DNA of 64,000 nucleotides from JBJXHC01 sp964538485. GTDB taxonomy: Bacteria > Bacteroidota > Ignavibacteria > UBA10030 > UBA6906. Positions 41,652 to 52,300 of the stretch are shown one piece after another. The position numbers and the translations under genes were made by a program. Location: the NCBI GenBank assembly GCA_964538485.1, contig CAZIHJ010000004.1, positions 15,021 through 79,020 of the forward strand. The letters run 5' to 3'. How positions within the stretch are numbered: the first letter of the stretch is position 1; each line of letters starts with the position of its first letter. The notes under the pieces are model-generated. The model saw only the letters and a program-made list of their open reading frames with translations. It did not search any database and was not told the DNA's origin.

Positions 41652-43034
41652 CTACTCATCGCCCGTCAAGATCATCAATCCGGGAGCATTGAATTTCACC
41701 CAATACGCCTTCCCCGGTTCGATCGTGGGCACGGAAACAATCCCGCTGGAATATCCATAGAATGGTGAAGAACGAATACCGGGAGGTGTTGTGACAACAT
41801 CGCCTGTGTCAACAGAAGCTGAGATCGATCCAATAATATTCCATCCGGCGACTACCGGTATGGAGTCAGCAAGAATGGGATCTCCAATAATAGGGTTGAT
41901 TCCTGCTGATCCAAATTTTGCCCAATAACCCTCGCCGTTTTGCAGTCGGGTTTGGGGCACATATCCACTGGCAGGATTGAATGAGAAAGCCGTACTTGAG
42001 GCGGCTCCGGGATATAACTGATGCAATGAATCATCAGCATTGAGCACAGGATGCGAGATCATATTCCACCCATTTTGCAGCGACACGGAAATGGTGAAGT
42101 TGACAGAGAATGTCCTTGTGGAGCTGTAAGGTCCCCAACTGCTTGGGCCGATCCCCGCACGCACTCTCCACCAGTATGTTTGTTGATGCTGCAATCCGTT
42201 CATCACTGTCATTGTATCTGTCAATGTGGAATCGACGGCTGGAGCGTTAAATAGTGAATCTGTTGAGACCTCCAGCCAGTACGCGTTCATGCCGGCGACT
42301 TGGCGCCAGACAAACTGGACTGAATTCGATGTGATCACATCTGCGTTAACCGGAATAACAAGGAGCGGTTGAGCGATCATCGGAGTGGTGGTGAAACTCC
42401 TTGTCTCCGAGAAAGCGCTCGAGAGCGGGCTCCCGATCGAACGGACACGCCAGAAATACTCTGTAGAATATGCCAACGGGTTGGTCTGAAATGTCGTATC
42501 AACAATGCCGACTTCATCAACAACAAGAGAAGAAAACAGAGTATCCAGACACACCTGGAGATGGTAGGATGTTGCTCCGGAGGAAGTCAGCCACCGAAGC
42601 AGTGCCGACAATGGAATTCCTGTTGCGTTATCTGCGGGAGCAACAAGGGATGGTTGTTCAGCGGGAACAGTCGCGAGAACTCCGTAGGAATAATGAACAG
42701 GTCCGCCCAAATCAATCTGTCTCAGCCGATAGTACCAGACCCCGGGAGCCGCGTTCGAATCTGTGAACGCATAGTTGTGAGGAGTGCTGGTTGTGCCGTT
42801 TCCAGGGATGAACGTTCCGGGGAGAGTTTGATAATTTGCCTGAGAATTTGCAGAACGCTGAATCTCAAATCCGAAATTCGTGATCTCAGTCAGCGTCGTC
42901 CAGTTGAGATGAACGAGGGTGTGATTAACCGGAGTCGCGGAGAAACTGGAGAGATTGATTGTCGCCGAAGCAGTCACCGGGAGATGCAACAGCAAAAGAA
43001 TCACCAGAGAACATCTCATGAAAGGAACTCGCAT
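41652..43034 (-). CDS. Secreted fibronectin-type protein with GWN/YW C-terminal module
   Basis: 460 residues; GGAG before ATG, signal peptide MRCSLVILLLLHLPVTASA. Residues about 20-125 resemble a discoidin-like or reader domain common before type IX signals (LVHLNWTTLTEITNFGFEIQRS, YYRLRQIDLGGPVHYSY). Two FN3-like repeats follow (ATSYHLQVCLDTLFSSLVVDE; YWLEVSTDSLFNAPAVDSTL). The last 130 residues carry the paired motifs NGWNMISHPV / GEGYWAKF and AGWNIIGSIS / KAYWVKFN seen in five other proteins here. It ends 15 residues after the final YW, without a QNYPNPFNP-type signal. Confidence 0.8.
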   Translation of the reverse strand: MRVPFMRCSLVILLLLHLPVTASATINLSSFSATPVNHTLVHLNWTTLTEITNFGFEIQRSANSQANYQTLPGTFIPGNGTTSTPHNYAFTDSNAAPGVWYYRLRQIDLGGPVHYSYGVLATVPAEQPSLVAPADNATGIPLSALLRWLTSSGATSYHLQVCLDTLFSSLVVDEVGIVDTTFQTNPLAYSTEYFWRVRSIGSPLSSAFSETRSFTTTPMIAQPLLVIPVNADVITSNSVQFVWRQVAGMNAYWLEVSTDSLFNAPAVDSTLTDTMTVMNGLQHQQTYWWRVRAGIGPSSWGPYSSTRTFSVNFTISVSLQNGWNMISHPVLNADDSLHQLYPGAASSTAFSFNPASGYVPQTRLQNGEGYWAKFGSAGINPIIGDPILADSIPVVAGWNIIGSISASVDTGDVVTTPPGIRSSPFYGYSSGIVSVPTIEPGKAYWVKFNAPGLMILTGDE

Positions 43035-43050
43035 GCAGTACTCCAGAGGG

Positions 43051-44325
43051 CTATTTCCTCTTGACGAACACGTAGATTTCCATTCCCGGGACCACCACAT
43101 CAGTCTGCAGACCATTCCATCGCCTTAGCTGATCAACTGTAACGTCGTACTTCTTGGCAATGGTATTGATCGATTCAGCGCGTTTGACGGTATGGACGGT
43201 CAGTTCTCCTTCGTCCACTATGGGACTTTGCGCTTGTTGCGTTGCTCGTCGCGTACTACGCCGCTGCCTGCCTGTACTTGTTGATGGCTGTTGTGTCCCT
43301 GTCTGTGGCGGTGAAACCGTTTGACGTTGTGGCGTTGTGGTTGTTTGTCCTGGTCGTTGCTGCGGCGTCACCGGAGGGCGACCGGTAGCCACCGGCGGGG
43401 TGGTGATCGGTTGTGGAATTACCTGAGGGGCGGGCGTAAGACGCTCGACGAGACGATCCAATCCTCTCACGAGATTCGGTTTGACAACAACAACGGTTGA
43501 TGAAGTTGAGGTCTTCAGAAGGTAGTTGGTATCTGCGGGTGCGAGGGAATAAAGTTCCATTTTTGTCCCCCGTGCGCCCATCACCTCCAGCTCGTACTTT
43601 GGTCTGGTTTTGATGATCATGGGTGTATCGATAAAAGCTTCTGCCTGAAGTCTGGTAAGAGAGGCAATCGTCTGGGCGACGACATCGTGGGGAATGCGTG
43701 TCGTGCGTGAGACCCATTCGCTTCCCTCTCTCCTCAGTTCGAATCTTCTTGAACCGCTCGCGAGAGAAAAAGCTGAAATGGAATCGGCGGAGGTTGTATA
43801 GACAAGCCGTTGTCTCCAATCACGAAGCTCCCAATTCAGAATGGAAGGCGTCAAACCCTGGGCAAGATACACTGTATCGGACAGCGGCGTACGAACAAAC
43901 GCACTACCGGGCGTCGGAGCCGCCTTACCGACTATGACGGCGATGCTCTTTCCTTCATCATTCACGAATGCGACGTTTGTACCCTGGTCATCAACCTCAA
44001 ATACACGCTGCTTGTCGGGATTGGATGACACCAGGCCCGTAAGCCGGAATGCAGCGATACCCTCTTGCAACAATCGCACCTTTCCCGGATCTGCCGAAGC
44101 AAATAACGGTTCAGTGATCTTCCACTCGCCTCGTACTTTTTCCAGTCTCACAAACCCCTGCACGCGACTGATGTCAATGCGGACAATTCTCGCCGGATCC
44201 AACACGTATTGTGTGGTCGGTACTCTGTAGGTAGTGTCTTCCACTGCCTCCGGACCTTGAAGGAAATATGCCACGGCCAGGAGGACGAGCAGAACAACAA
44301 GAAGGATAAGATTTGATCGTTTCAT
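43051..44325 (-). CDS. DUF4340 domain protein with C-terminal LysM
   Basis: 424 residues; N-terminal membrane span (LILLVVLLVLLAVAYFL). DUF4340 regions about 30-270 (VRIDISRVQGFVRLEKVRGEWKITEP, SILNWELRDWRQRLVY), a Pro/Thr/Gln-rich linker about 290-370, and a LysM motif at the end (HTVKRAESINTIAKKYDVTVDQLRRWNG). DUF4340 proteins regularly sit behind Gld-type transporters; the LysM suggests contact with peptidoglycan. Eight bases after the GldF-GldG fusion gene, so part of the same complex is likely. LysM fused to DUF4340 is unusual as far as I know. Confidence 0.85.
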   Translation of the reverse strand: MKRSNLILLVVLLVLLAVAYFLQGPEAVEDTTYRVPTTQYVLDPARIVRIDISRVQGFVRLEKVRGEWKITEPLFASADPGKVRLLQEGIAAFRLTGLVSSNPDKQRVFEVDDQGTNVAFVNDEGKSIAVIVGKAAPTPGSAFVRTPLSDTVYLAQGLTPSILNWELRDWRQRLVYTTSADSISAFSLASGSRRFELRREGSEWVSRTTRIPHDVVAQTIASLTRLQAEAFIDTPMIIKTRPKYELEVMGARGTKMELYSLAPADTNYLLKTSTSSTVVVVKPNLVRGLDRLVERLTPAPQVIPQPITTPPVATGRPPVTPQQRPGQTTTTPQRQTVSPPQTGTQQPSTSTGRQRRSTRRATQQAQSPIVDEGELTVHTVKRAESINTIAKKYDVTVDQLRRWNGLQTDVVVPGMEIYVFVKRK

Positions 44326-44333
44326 GGTTGCAT

Positions 44334-46643
44334 TCAAAAACTGTGTTTGTGCCGGCGACGCCGTGCGGCCTTGACCAACATCCATAACATTCCTCCGGCG
44401 ATGACCACGCCCGGGGGTCCAATGAAGCTGAAGTACTTTGCAAAACTCTTTGTCTCTTCAGACACTTCTTCCAGCGGATGGGGGGCAACATCCCGCGATC
44501 GCACAGCAGTGAGAACGGTATCCCCAACAATCCAATCGACAAGATTCACCGCAAACGCAACGTTGTCATAGTCTTGGACATGCTCATCAAGCACAAAATC
44601 CCCATCAGCCACCACACACAGTCGCGTAGGCTTGCTCCGAGGAATAAACTGGCCGGCCGTCATGCGTCCAACAAGATCGCGTAACGATGGATCACGAATG
44701 TCGGCAAAAGCGCTTCTAAAACTTCCTTCGAGTACCGCACCGAGCGGAATGCTTGTCTCGGAAAAATCGGCCGGAGACACCGTTGCACGCGGAGAAATGC
44801 TGACGCTATCAGCCGGGTAACGGCGGGAGAGTGTTGACGAAGTAACAACAACATGGTCCGTGACTCCACGAATACTTGCCAGCCGCATATCCAGAGAACT
44901 GACAAACGGAAACTTCACAGGGCCTGTGTTTCTCAGTAAGTCCCTATCACGCGCAAAGTCGGCCGCGACCGGATAAAATGGATACAGCACCTCGGATGCG
45001 TATGTATGCTGTTCAATTCCCTCGCGAAACAGAAATGGCGCGCATCGACCATCCGCGACAATGTCTTTGCGGATGATCCACCCGTAGACGTCGAACATGT
45101 CATCCAGGTTGACATCCATTGTACGGGCATATTTCATTTCCCCGTCAGGCACGACACTATTCATAAAAAAGGCCACCCTGCCACCACGCATAATATACTG
45201 ATCAAGTTGGACCTTTTCGGTGTCGCTGAACCTTCGACCGGGGGCAATAACTAATATTGCCGCATACTGTTCGGGAGTAATGGCCCCGTCGCCGAGTTGT
45301 ACAGGTGCAACAACATGCTGACGTGCGAGTGCAGCGAGAAAAGTCGTCATGCGGTCGGCTCCTGCTCCTCCGCTATTTCCCAGAACTCCAATGGTCTGGG
45401 GCTCCAATGTTGTGATCTTCTTAAGACTGCCGGTTATTTCATATTCCAATCGTTCGAGAGACTGCACAACGGGAAGTCTTTCGACTTTATCCGCGTACGA
45501 AAACGCCAATCCGGCGTATGCCTTCGTACTCTGATACCGATTGTTCTTGATCACCTTCACCTGTACTGGTGTAATGCCTTCCCGCAACGCTTCCTGTTCT
45601 TCGCCCGGACCGCCGAGCGGATTGATGAACTTGTAATGGAATCTGCCGTTTGAGTATGCGCGGAATTCTTCCAGCAACTGTTGGACGCTACGCCTATGAT
45701 TATGGTACGGCGGGGGAAGCTCCGGGCTGAAATACGCACGAACAAGAAATGTATCATCAAGGGATGCGAGGAATTTCTTCGTGACATCAGATAAGGTATA
45801 GGCCTTGTTCTCGGTCATGTCCAATCGGACAAAATTTCTCACTGATAGCAGATTGACAAACACCAGTATTCCGATAATAATGCCCGCACGCATGAACCGT
45901 TGCCCGAGACGGAAATCCTTCCAGCGCCACAAACTCTGTCCGGTTTCCTGAGTCGCACTCACCGTAGCAAGAAGGACGAACAGGACAATAAGTGAGAGAT
46001 AGTAAATGATGTCCCGTGAGTCTACAACGCCGCGCGCAAGACCTGAAAAATGGTGCCCGATTCCCAAATATTCGACTGTGGAAACAAGTCCAAGAGGCAC
46101 GTACGCCAACACTTTGTCCAATGCAAAGAGCATGAATCCAATAACGAAGCCAAGAATTAATGCGACGATCTGGTTGTCACTCAAGCTTGACCCGAAGATC
46201 CCCGCGGCAACGAAAACTCCGCCCAGCAACACAAGGCCAAGATAGCCACCAACCAGCGCTCCGGTATCGAGATCACCGAGGGAACCAACCGTGACCACAT
46301 AGAGCAACGTCGGTACCAGAGCACAGCAGATCAGTACCCAGGCAGCAAGGAACTTTCCCACAACAATTTGACCTATGGCAATGGGCTTCGTTTTGATAAC
46401 TTCGAATGTCCCCGCCCTCTTTTCCTCGGCGATGAGTCGCATCGTTATGGCCGGCGCAAATACCAGGAGCAACATCGGGGCAATCTCAAAAAATGTCGAC
46501 AGCGAGGCCACGTTTGCAAGGAAGAGATTTGCCGAGACATACGCTCCCCCCAGGAACAGGAATATGACAATAAAAATATATGCAAGGCTCGAATCGAAAT
46601 ACGAGCGAAGCTCCTTTCGCAATATGACGCCGATGTTTCTCAC
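44334..46643 (-). CDS. Fused ABC-2 permease (GldF-like) and GldG-like protein
   Basis: 769 residues. The start is a GTG overlapping the GldA stop (GTGA), giving VRNIGVILRKELRSYFDSSLAYIF. Residues 1-240 are a six-span ABC-2 permease (GldF); residues about 255-285 contain a further span (AGIIIGILVFVNLLSVRNF); residues about 290-735 are the GldG/ABC-type DUF4350-like extracytoplasmic domain (LDMTENKAYTLSDVTKKFLASLDD, RAYFSPELPPPYHNHRRSVQQLLEEF, KVERLPVVQSLERLEYEITGSLKKI); a final span and RRRRHK tail close it. GldF and GldG are usually separate proteins of the gliding-related transporter. Function in gliding here is not shown. Confidence 0.87.
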   Translation of the reverse strand: MRNIGVILRKELRSYFDSSLAYIFIVIFLFLGGAYVSANLFLANVASLSTFFEIAPMLLLVFAPAITMRLIAEEKRAGTFEVIKTKPIAIGQIVVGKFLAAWVLICCALVPTLLYVVTVGSLGDLDTGALVGGYLGLVLLGGVFVAAGIFGSSLSDNQIVALILGFVIGFMLFALDKVLAYVPLGLVSTVEYLGIGHHFSGLARGVVDSRDIIYYLSLIVLFVLLATVSATQETGQSLWRWKDFRLGQRFMRAGIIIGILVFVNLLSVRNFVRLDMTENKAYTLSDVTKKFLASLDDTFLVRAYFSPELPPPYHNHRRSVQQLLEEFRAYSNGRFHYKFINPLGGPGEEQEALREGITPVQVKVIKNNRYQSTKAYAGLAFSYADKVERLPVVQSLERLEYEITGSLKKITTLEPQTIGVLGNSGGAGADRMTTFLAALARQHVVAPVQLGDGAITPEQYAAILVIAPGRRFSDTEKVQLDQYIMRGGRVAFFMNSVVPDGEMKYARTMDVNLDDMFDVYGWIIRKDIVADGRCAPFLFREGIEQHTYASEVLYPFYPVAADFARDRDLLRNTGPVKFPFVSSLDMRLASIRGVTDHVVVTSSTLSRRYPADSVSISPRATVSPADFSETSIPLGAVLEGSFRSAFADIRDPSLRDLVGRMTAGQFIPRSKPTRLCVVADGDFVLDEHVQDYDNVAFAVNLVDWIVGDTVLTAVRSRDVAPHPLEEVSEETKSFAKYFSFIGPPGVVIAGGMLWMLVKAARRRRHKHSF

Positions 46644-47605
46644 TGACTGGTTTGTCCCGTGGTGATACGATGAAAGATATCCTCGATTTGAACCCGGCCG
46701 CGGTGGAGATGGACAAGCACCCAACCTTCCTGCACACATAATGCAAACAGTTGCCGGCGCATGTTCCCTTCCCGGCGTGACTCCACATAGAACCCCTTTG
46801 TGCGTTCCCCCTCTTCGTGTTGTGAAAGCGGGGAAACAAGCACGACACCGTCCAACGCCCGCATCAACCGTTCCGCGTTCTCGGTGTCATAACCATCCGG
46901 AAGGTCGATCCCGACAAAGAACTTCTGCATACCCTCAAACTGCAACGAGAGATCTCCGATTGCTGAATCCGCGAGCTTCTTGCCATGATCAATAATGATC
47001 ACTCTATCACACACGGCCTGCACCTCCGAAAGAGTGTGCGTGGAAAGAATGACTGTTTTTTCCTTGCCAACCTGCCGGATGTGCTGGCGGAATTCAAGAA
47101 TCTGATTTGGATCAAGTCCATTTGTTGGTTCATCGAGAATCAACACCTGCGGGAGATGGAGCATCGCCTGAGCAAGCCCGACACGCTGGCGATACCCTTT
47201 GGAGAGCTTGCCAATCTCCACATGCTTCACCGTTTGGAGGTCAAATGCCTCCACCACGGCCTTGATACGACGCGGGATGATCTTTCCCGGTACCTCCTGG
47301 AGTCGCGCAATGAATTCCAGATACTCGATAACATCCATATCCGGATAAAGCGGGTTGTCTTCCGGCAGATACCCGATCAATTTTCGCACCTCGTACGGAT
47401 CCTTCTGGACATCCTTGCCGTGAACTTCCACCGAACCACTCGACGGGGAGAGAAATCCGGTGATCATGCGGGCAACTGTGGTCTTCCCCGCCCCGTTCGG
47501 TCCGAGCAATCCTACGATTTCTCCCGGTTGCACCTTGAATGAGAGGTTCTCGACCGCTTTGGTGGTGCCGTAATATTTCGTAAGTGATGTGACAACAACA
47601 GACAT
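46640..47605 (-). CDS. GldA-like ABC transporter ATPase
   Basis: 321 residues. Walker A GPNGAGKTT, signature LSKGYRQRVGLAQAM, Walker B VLILDEPTNGLDP and switch STHTLSEVQ; the YLPEDNPLYPDMDV segment is typical of the GldA/multidrug-type branch. The extra C-terminal 90 residues are also seen in GldA. It energises the fused GldF-GldG membrane protein encoded next, whose GTG start overlaps this stop. Seven bases separate it from the OmpA-like gene upstream, so that gene may be in the same transcript. Confidence 0.92.
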   Translation of the reverse strand: MSVVVTSLTKYYGTTKAVENLSFKVQPGEIVGLLGPNGAGKTTVARMITGFLSPSSGSVEVHGKDVQKDPYEVRKLIGYLPEDNPLYPDMDVIEYLEFIARLQEVPGKIIPRRIKAVVEAFDLQTVKHVEIGKLSKGYRQRVGLAQAMLHLPQVLILDEPTNGLDPNQILEFRQHIRQVGKEKTVILSTHTLSEVQAVCDRVIIIDHGKKLADSAIGDLSLQFEGMQKFFVGIDLPDGYDTENAERLMRALDGVVLVSPLSQHEEGERTKGFYVESRREGNMRRQLFALCVQEGWVLVHLHRGRVQIEDIFHRITTGQTSQ

Positions 47606-47612
47606 ATCTTGG

Positions 47613-48986
47613 CTACCTCACACGAACAAATTCAATACGCCGGTTCTGCTGCCGGCCTTCATCCGTATCATTTGGTGCAATCGGTCGGACAAAACCGAAT
47701 CCCTTCGTTCCAATCCTGTTGGCGTCCACTCCGCGCGCAACCAACCATTCCTTCACGGAGTTTGCCCTCGCTTGTGACAGCTTGAGATTGTACGAGGCCT
47801 TGCCAATATTATCCGTGTGGCCGTGAATTTCCACCTCAATACCCGGATTGTCTACCAATGTCCCCATCGCCTGCATCAAGATTGGCTCGGATTCGGGCTT
47901 AATCCGGGCACTGTTGAACTCGAACACTACGCCCTCGAGGACAATTGCCTTCCCGATTTCCACTTCCAGCGTCTGTTTCTTCGCGACGTCATCCTCGGCA
48001 TTTAGCGGATTCGTTCCGCGGCGCACTTCCACACCGTCTTCGACTGTTCCGGCATCGGTGTCAATATTCAGCGGATCTGTCTTGTACGTCAGGACTTCAT
48101 CACCGTCACTCAAACTGTCTCCATCGGTATCCGGCCGCAACGGATTGGTACGATGCGTGAGCACTTCCGCTCCGTCGGTCAGCCTGTCCCCGTCTGTATC
48201 AGGATTCAATGGATCTGTGCCATGCACCTTCACTTCATCCCCATCGGTCAGACCATCCCCATCGGTATCAGGATTCAATGGATCCGTCTTGTAGCGGCGG
48301 ACTTCTTCACCATCGGTCAAACGATCACCATCAGTATCGGGATTATGTGGATCGGTCCGGATCTTTCTCTCTTCTTTGGTAAGCAATCCGTCCTTGTCCG
48401 GATCAGTATCCTCATCCTCTCCAACGACAAGTACGCCGATAAGAAAATTCCAGTACCCCGATTTACTCTCGGAATCCAGTCCGGTTATTCCTTTTACAAA
48501 AATATTATTATAGCCCGCATTGAGATCCACCGCAACACGATTGTCCACCATGAATTGTGCCCCGACACCAAGGGGAACAAATCCGGCCCGCCCGCTTTCT
48601 TTCACCACGGATCCATTTGCCGGTCGCCGTTCCTGGTCATAGTACATTACACCGGCACCGACATAGAGGTATGGACTCCATCGGGAGGTCACCAGGGGTG
48701 AGAACACGAGTCGATAATCGGCGGGAATCACCTGCGTCTTGAATCTCTTTGCCTTTAATTCGCCGAACTCGATGCCAATTTCACCACGCAACCGCGGTGC
48801 CAGCGGGTGCCGCAGAAACGCGCGGGCGTCATATCCACTTCCGCTCTGTGATGCTTCAGAGTTGCTGAGGATTCCTCCGACTTTCACCCCGACGTTCAGA
48901 CCATCGTCGCGGAACTGTGCTGATACTTCAGGAACCAATCCTATCCAGCATACGCACACCGTAATCAGCAATACCTGTAAACGCAT
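47613..48986 (-). CDS. OmpA-family protein with thrombospondin type 3 calcium-binding repeats
   Basis: 457 residues; start picked where AGGAAAA precedes ATG and a signal peptide follows (LQVLLITVCVCWIGLVPEVSAQ). An eight-stranded barrel about 25-185, about seven type 3 repeats of the pattern DPDxDGLxDGxE about 190-310 (calcium-binding, rigid linker), and an OmpA peptidoglycan-binding domain about 325-457 (VVFEFNSARIKPES, IHGHTDNIGKASYNLKLSQARANSV, NRRIEF). It links the outer membrane to the wall. Upstream of the Gld-type transporter genes with a 7-base gap. Confidence 0.93.
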   Translation of the reverse strand: MRLQVLLITVCVCWIGLVPEVSAQFRDDGLNVGVKVGGILSNSEASQSGSGYDARAFLRHPLAPRLRGEIGIEFGELKAKRFKTQVIPADYRLVFSPLVTSRWSPYLYVGAGVMYYDQERRPANGSVVKESGRAGFVPLGVGAQFMVDNRVAVDLNAGYNNIFVKGITGLDSESKSGYWNFLIGVLVVGEDEDTDPDKDGLLTKEERKIRTDPHNPDTDGDRLTDGEEVRRYKTDPLNPDTDGDGLTDGDEVKVHGTDPLNPDTDGDRLTDGAEVLTHRTNPLRPDTDGDSLSDGDEVLTYKTDPLNIDTDAGTVEDGVEVRRGTNPLNAEDDVAKKQTLEVEIGKAIVLEGVVFEFNSARIKPESEPILMQAMGTLVDNPGIEVEIHGHTDNIGKASYNLKLSQARANSVKEWLVARGVDANRIGTKGFGFVRPIAPNDTDEGRQQNRRIEFVRVR

Positions 48987-49333
48987 GACTCGCGTTTTCC
49001 TTTCTCGAAGGGTTTGAAACACTACATTTCCAAAGCTCTGGTCTCCTGATTCGTTACCCATCGGCCAATCCGGCACAACGGCTTGGGGCAACCAAGAAAC
49101 ACGTTTTGGGGAATAATTGGGATTCAGGACACTCTCGCCCATACTCGGATTAACAGCACACGAACCCCCCGGAACAGGAGATTTCATGCCAATAATTCTT
49201 CTATGATATTGCGAGAATAAAGAACCTGAGAGGGGAAAAGCTACGGTGTAAGGTGTTGAAAAGTTTCTTGGAAATCAAGTCCTCTTTCTAACTCGATCGG
49301 GCCCTATGAACGAGGAAATCATCCCTAACAAAA
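48987..49333. other. Intergenic region upstream of the OmpA gene
   Basis: 347 bases, A/T-rich in parts. It must hold the OmpA-operon promoter and the 3' flank of the SBBP-repeat gene. The OmpA frame stays open to 49187 but has no ribosome site or signal peptide there. I see no RNA gene, and no clear terminator for the large repeat gene. Confidence 0.5.
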
Positions 49334-52300
49334 CTACCTCAACAACAGCATTTTCCTTGATTCCGAGAGGGTAATCCCGACCCCTCCATCCGGAACAAGG
49401 TCTAACCTATAGAAGTAGAGGCCACTGGCAACGGCATTGTTGTTATCATTTGTGCCATCCCATTCAACCGTGTATGTGCCCTTGGAAACCTCCCGCTTCA
49501 CCAGCGTCCTGATTAAGCGGCCAAGAATGTCATACACACGGAGTGTTGCGTTTCCATCGATGGGAATTCCATACCGGACGGTTGTAACCGGATTGAATGG
49601 GTTGGGATAGTTCTGATCAAGCGAAAAAGCAATCGGGCTGTCTTCAATGCCCTGAAGTCGCAACGAGATCGACTGCGGATACTCCACAAGGACCTCACCC
49701 TCGTGCAGGAGCGAGATCACCCGATTGCCAACAACGAGCCACGCCGCCATAGGGTGTTCTTGTTCCCCCCACCGTAATGAAATTGGAAACGTAGCGGCGG
49801 AAATTTTCAACGTAGTTTCTTTGTGATCCGCACCAGCAAATTCCATCATCGTGTTCGATTCATAACGTATATCAAATGCGCCATCAGGGGGTAATGGTGG
49901 AAGCTCGTACGATTCAGAGGTGAAACGCCCCTCCGGGTTGCGCCCGTACAACAGTGATTGGGTTCGACCTTCTGCATCTTCCAGAATAAGAGAATTCGCC
50001 GCTGGTGGAGAAGCCGGTCCCGGTCGCGATGCGGGTCCCGATGATTGGTTTGCGAAAAGAACACCACTCTGTGATATCTTCACCCAATATCCCAAGGCCG
50101 GCTTCAAACTATCCGTCGCATAGTAGCTTCCGCCATACCCAAAGAATGACGTCCGAATAATACTGTCCGGTGATGAAGAAACACTGGCCACGCTCACGGG
50201 AACCGAGAGGGAACCTATCAGATTCCACCCGGCAGTGACAGCAATAGTGTCCGCAGAATAGGGATAGCCGGTGAAATTAAGCACAGGGTTCGTGAGTTTT
50301 GTCCAGTATCCTCTGCCATTACTCAATGTATCGCTTCTGAAATACTGATTCTGAAAACTATAGCTGAAAGGAATGATATAGGGACAAAGGACATTTACGG
50401 GAAGTGAATACAGCCGCCAGCTTGAGCCAAGATTTGCCTGAATACGGATAGCTCCCCCCGTTCCGGTTCCCGTACCCGAGAGATTCATCGAATCGACCGA
50501 AGTAATACCGTTATGCGTAAAGTAAACTTTCCCGGAGGCGAGACCCGGATTCAGAGGTGCATATATCACAGCCAATTTGAAACTGTCATTGGCATTGACG
50601 CTAAACGTGGGAGGGACAACGGTGTAGTTTGCATTGTTGGTCACTGCCGTAACATTCAGGGCATTCACCTGTGCAAGATTTCGCACAATAACCGTGTCAA
50701 CAAGCCGACATCCAACTGCGATCGATCCGAAGGTGAGCATGTTACTGTTTGTGCCGAAACGCGGGGCTTCATATTTTATGACACTGTATACCGATCCGTC
50801 TTCTGTTTCCGAATACCCTGCAACATAAACATTGCCGAGGGCATCAACGACGATCCCCTGCGGTTCGTCATTCAATTGCGCCGGATCATCATAGCGGGTA
50901 ACCCATTGTTGCACTCCGGCAGGACTGTATCGGACCGTCGCATAGTCATAGCCAGACTTGAACAAGAAACTGTACCCGGTGACATAGACGTTTCCTTTGG
51001 AATCGAGGGCAACATCGGCACCTATATCATCGTCATTTTCACCACTATTGTAACGGACGTTCCATTGCTGGACGCCGGAGGAATTGTACTTTATTGTAAG
51101 GAAATCGTATCCCATGCCGGTGGCCTGGCTTCCCCCGGTCACGAACACGTTGCTTGATGCGTCAAGCTTCAGCATGGTTGGAACATCACTGGCATTTCCG
51201 GATCCTGAATAACGCACAGCCCATTGCTGGACGCCGCTGCTGTTGTATCGAATTGTAGCGTAGTCAAATCCGGTTCCGATTCCCTCACTCGCCCCGGTTA
51301 CAAACACGTTGTTGGTCGCATCCACCGCGATGGCGTATGCTTGATCCACACCATTCGCCGGCCCGCTATAACGCGAAACCCATTGTTGAGTCCCCGACGT
51401 ATTATACTTCACCGTTGCAAAGTCAGATGTTCCCCCCGCCCCAACACTCGTACCAGTAACATACACATTTCCCCCTGCATCAAGCGCCAAATCCAAAGCG
51501 TTGTCAGTGGAATCACCGGGTCCGTTATAAGAACCAGCCCATAATTGCGTTCCCGTGGTTTGATACTTGATCGTCAGGAAATCATTGCCACTGGCCGGGT
51601 CGAACCTGGCCCCGGTAACGTAGACATTGCCTGATCCGTCGACAGCGATGTCAGTTCCTTGATCGATCGCGCTCCCCCCACTTGCATATCTCACTGCCCA
51701 GATCTGGGCTCCATTCACATTGTATTTGACAGTTGCGATATCATAGCCCGTTGACACTCCGAAACTCGTTCCAGTCACATACGCATTGCCAAAGTTATCG
51801 ATAACAATTGCCGAAACGAAATCCTCAGCGTCACCAGTACCATTATAACGGGCGACCCACTGTGGAACGCCGGCAGAATTATACTTGACTGTCGCATAGT
51901 CACTCTGACTTTTTTGGTCGAAACTTGTTCCCGTGACATAAATATTCCCCGACGGATCGAGTGCCACCGCCGCTGCTTCATCGGCTGAGTTCCCCGGGCC
52001 ATTATAACGTGTTGCCCACTGCTGCACTCCAACCGAACTGTATTTTACCGTAGCAATGTCTTCGTCGGTCACCAAACCATAGCTTGTCCCAGCCACGTAT
52101 ACATTTCCGAATCCGTCTACTGTCACCGCCGCTCCTGCATCATAGTCGGTGATATCCCCAGTGTAGCGTGCAACCCATGATTGCAGACCGAGAGAATTGT
52201 ATTTCACGGTCGCATAATCTTCAAATGTTCCTGAACCCGTGCTTGATCCCGTGACATAGACATTGCCTCCCGCATCGACAAATACCGACGCAGCGGCATC

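Noticed and set aside
47848..48701. Plus-strand open frames opposite the OmpA type 3 repeats, with repetitive Ser/Pro/Ile pattern
   Set aside because: The repetition merely reflects the DPDTDGD repeats on the coding strand.
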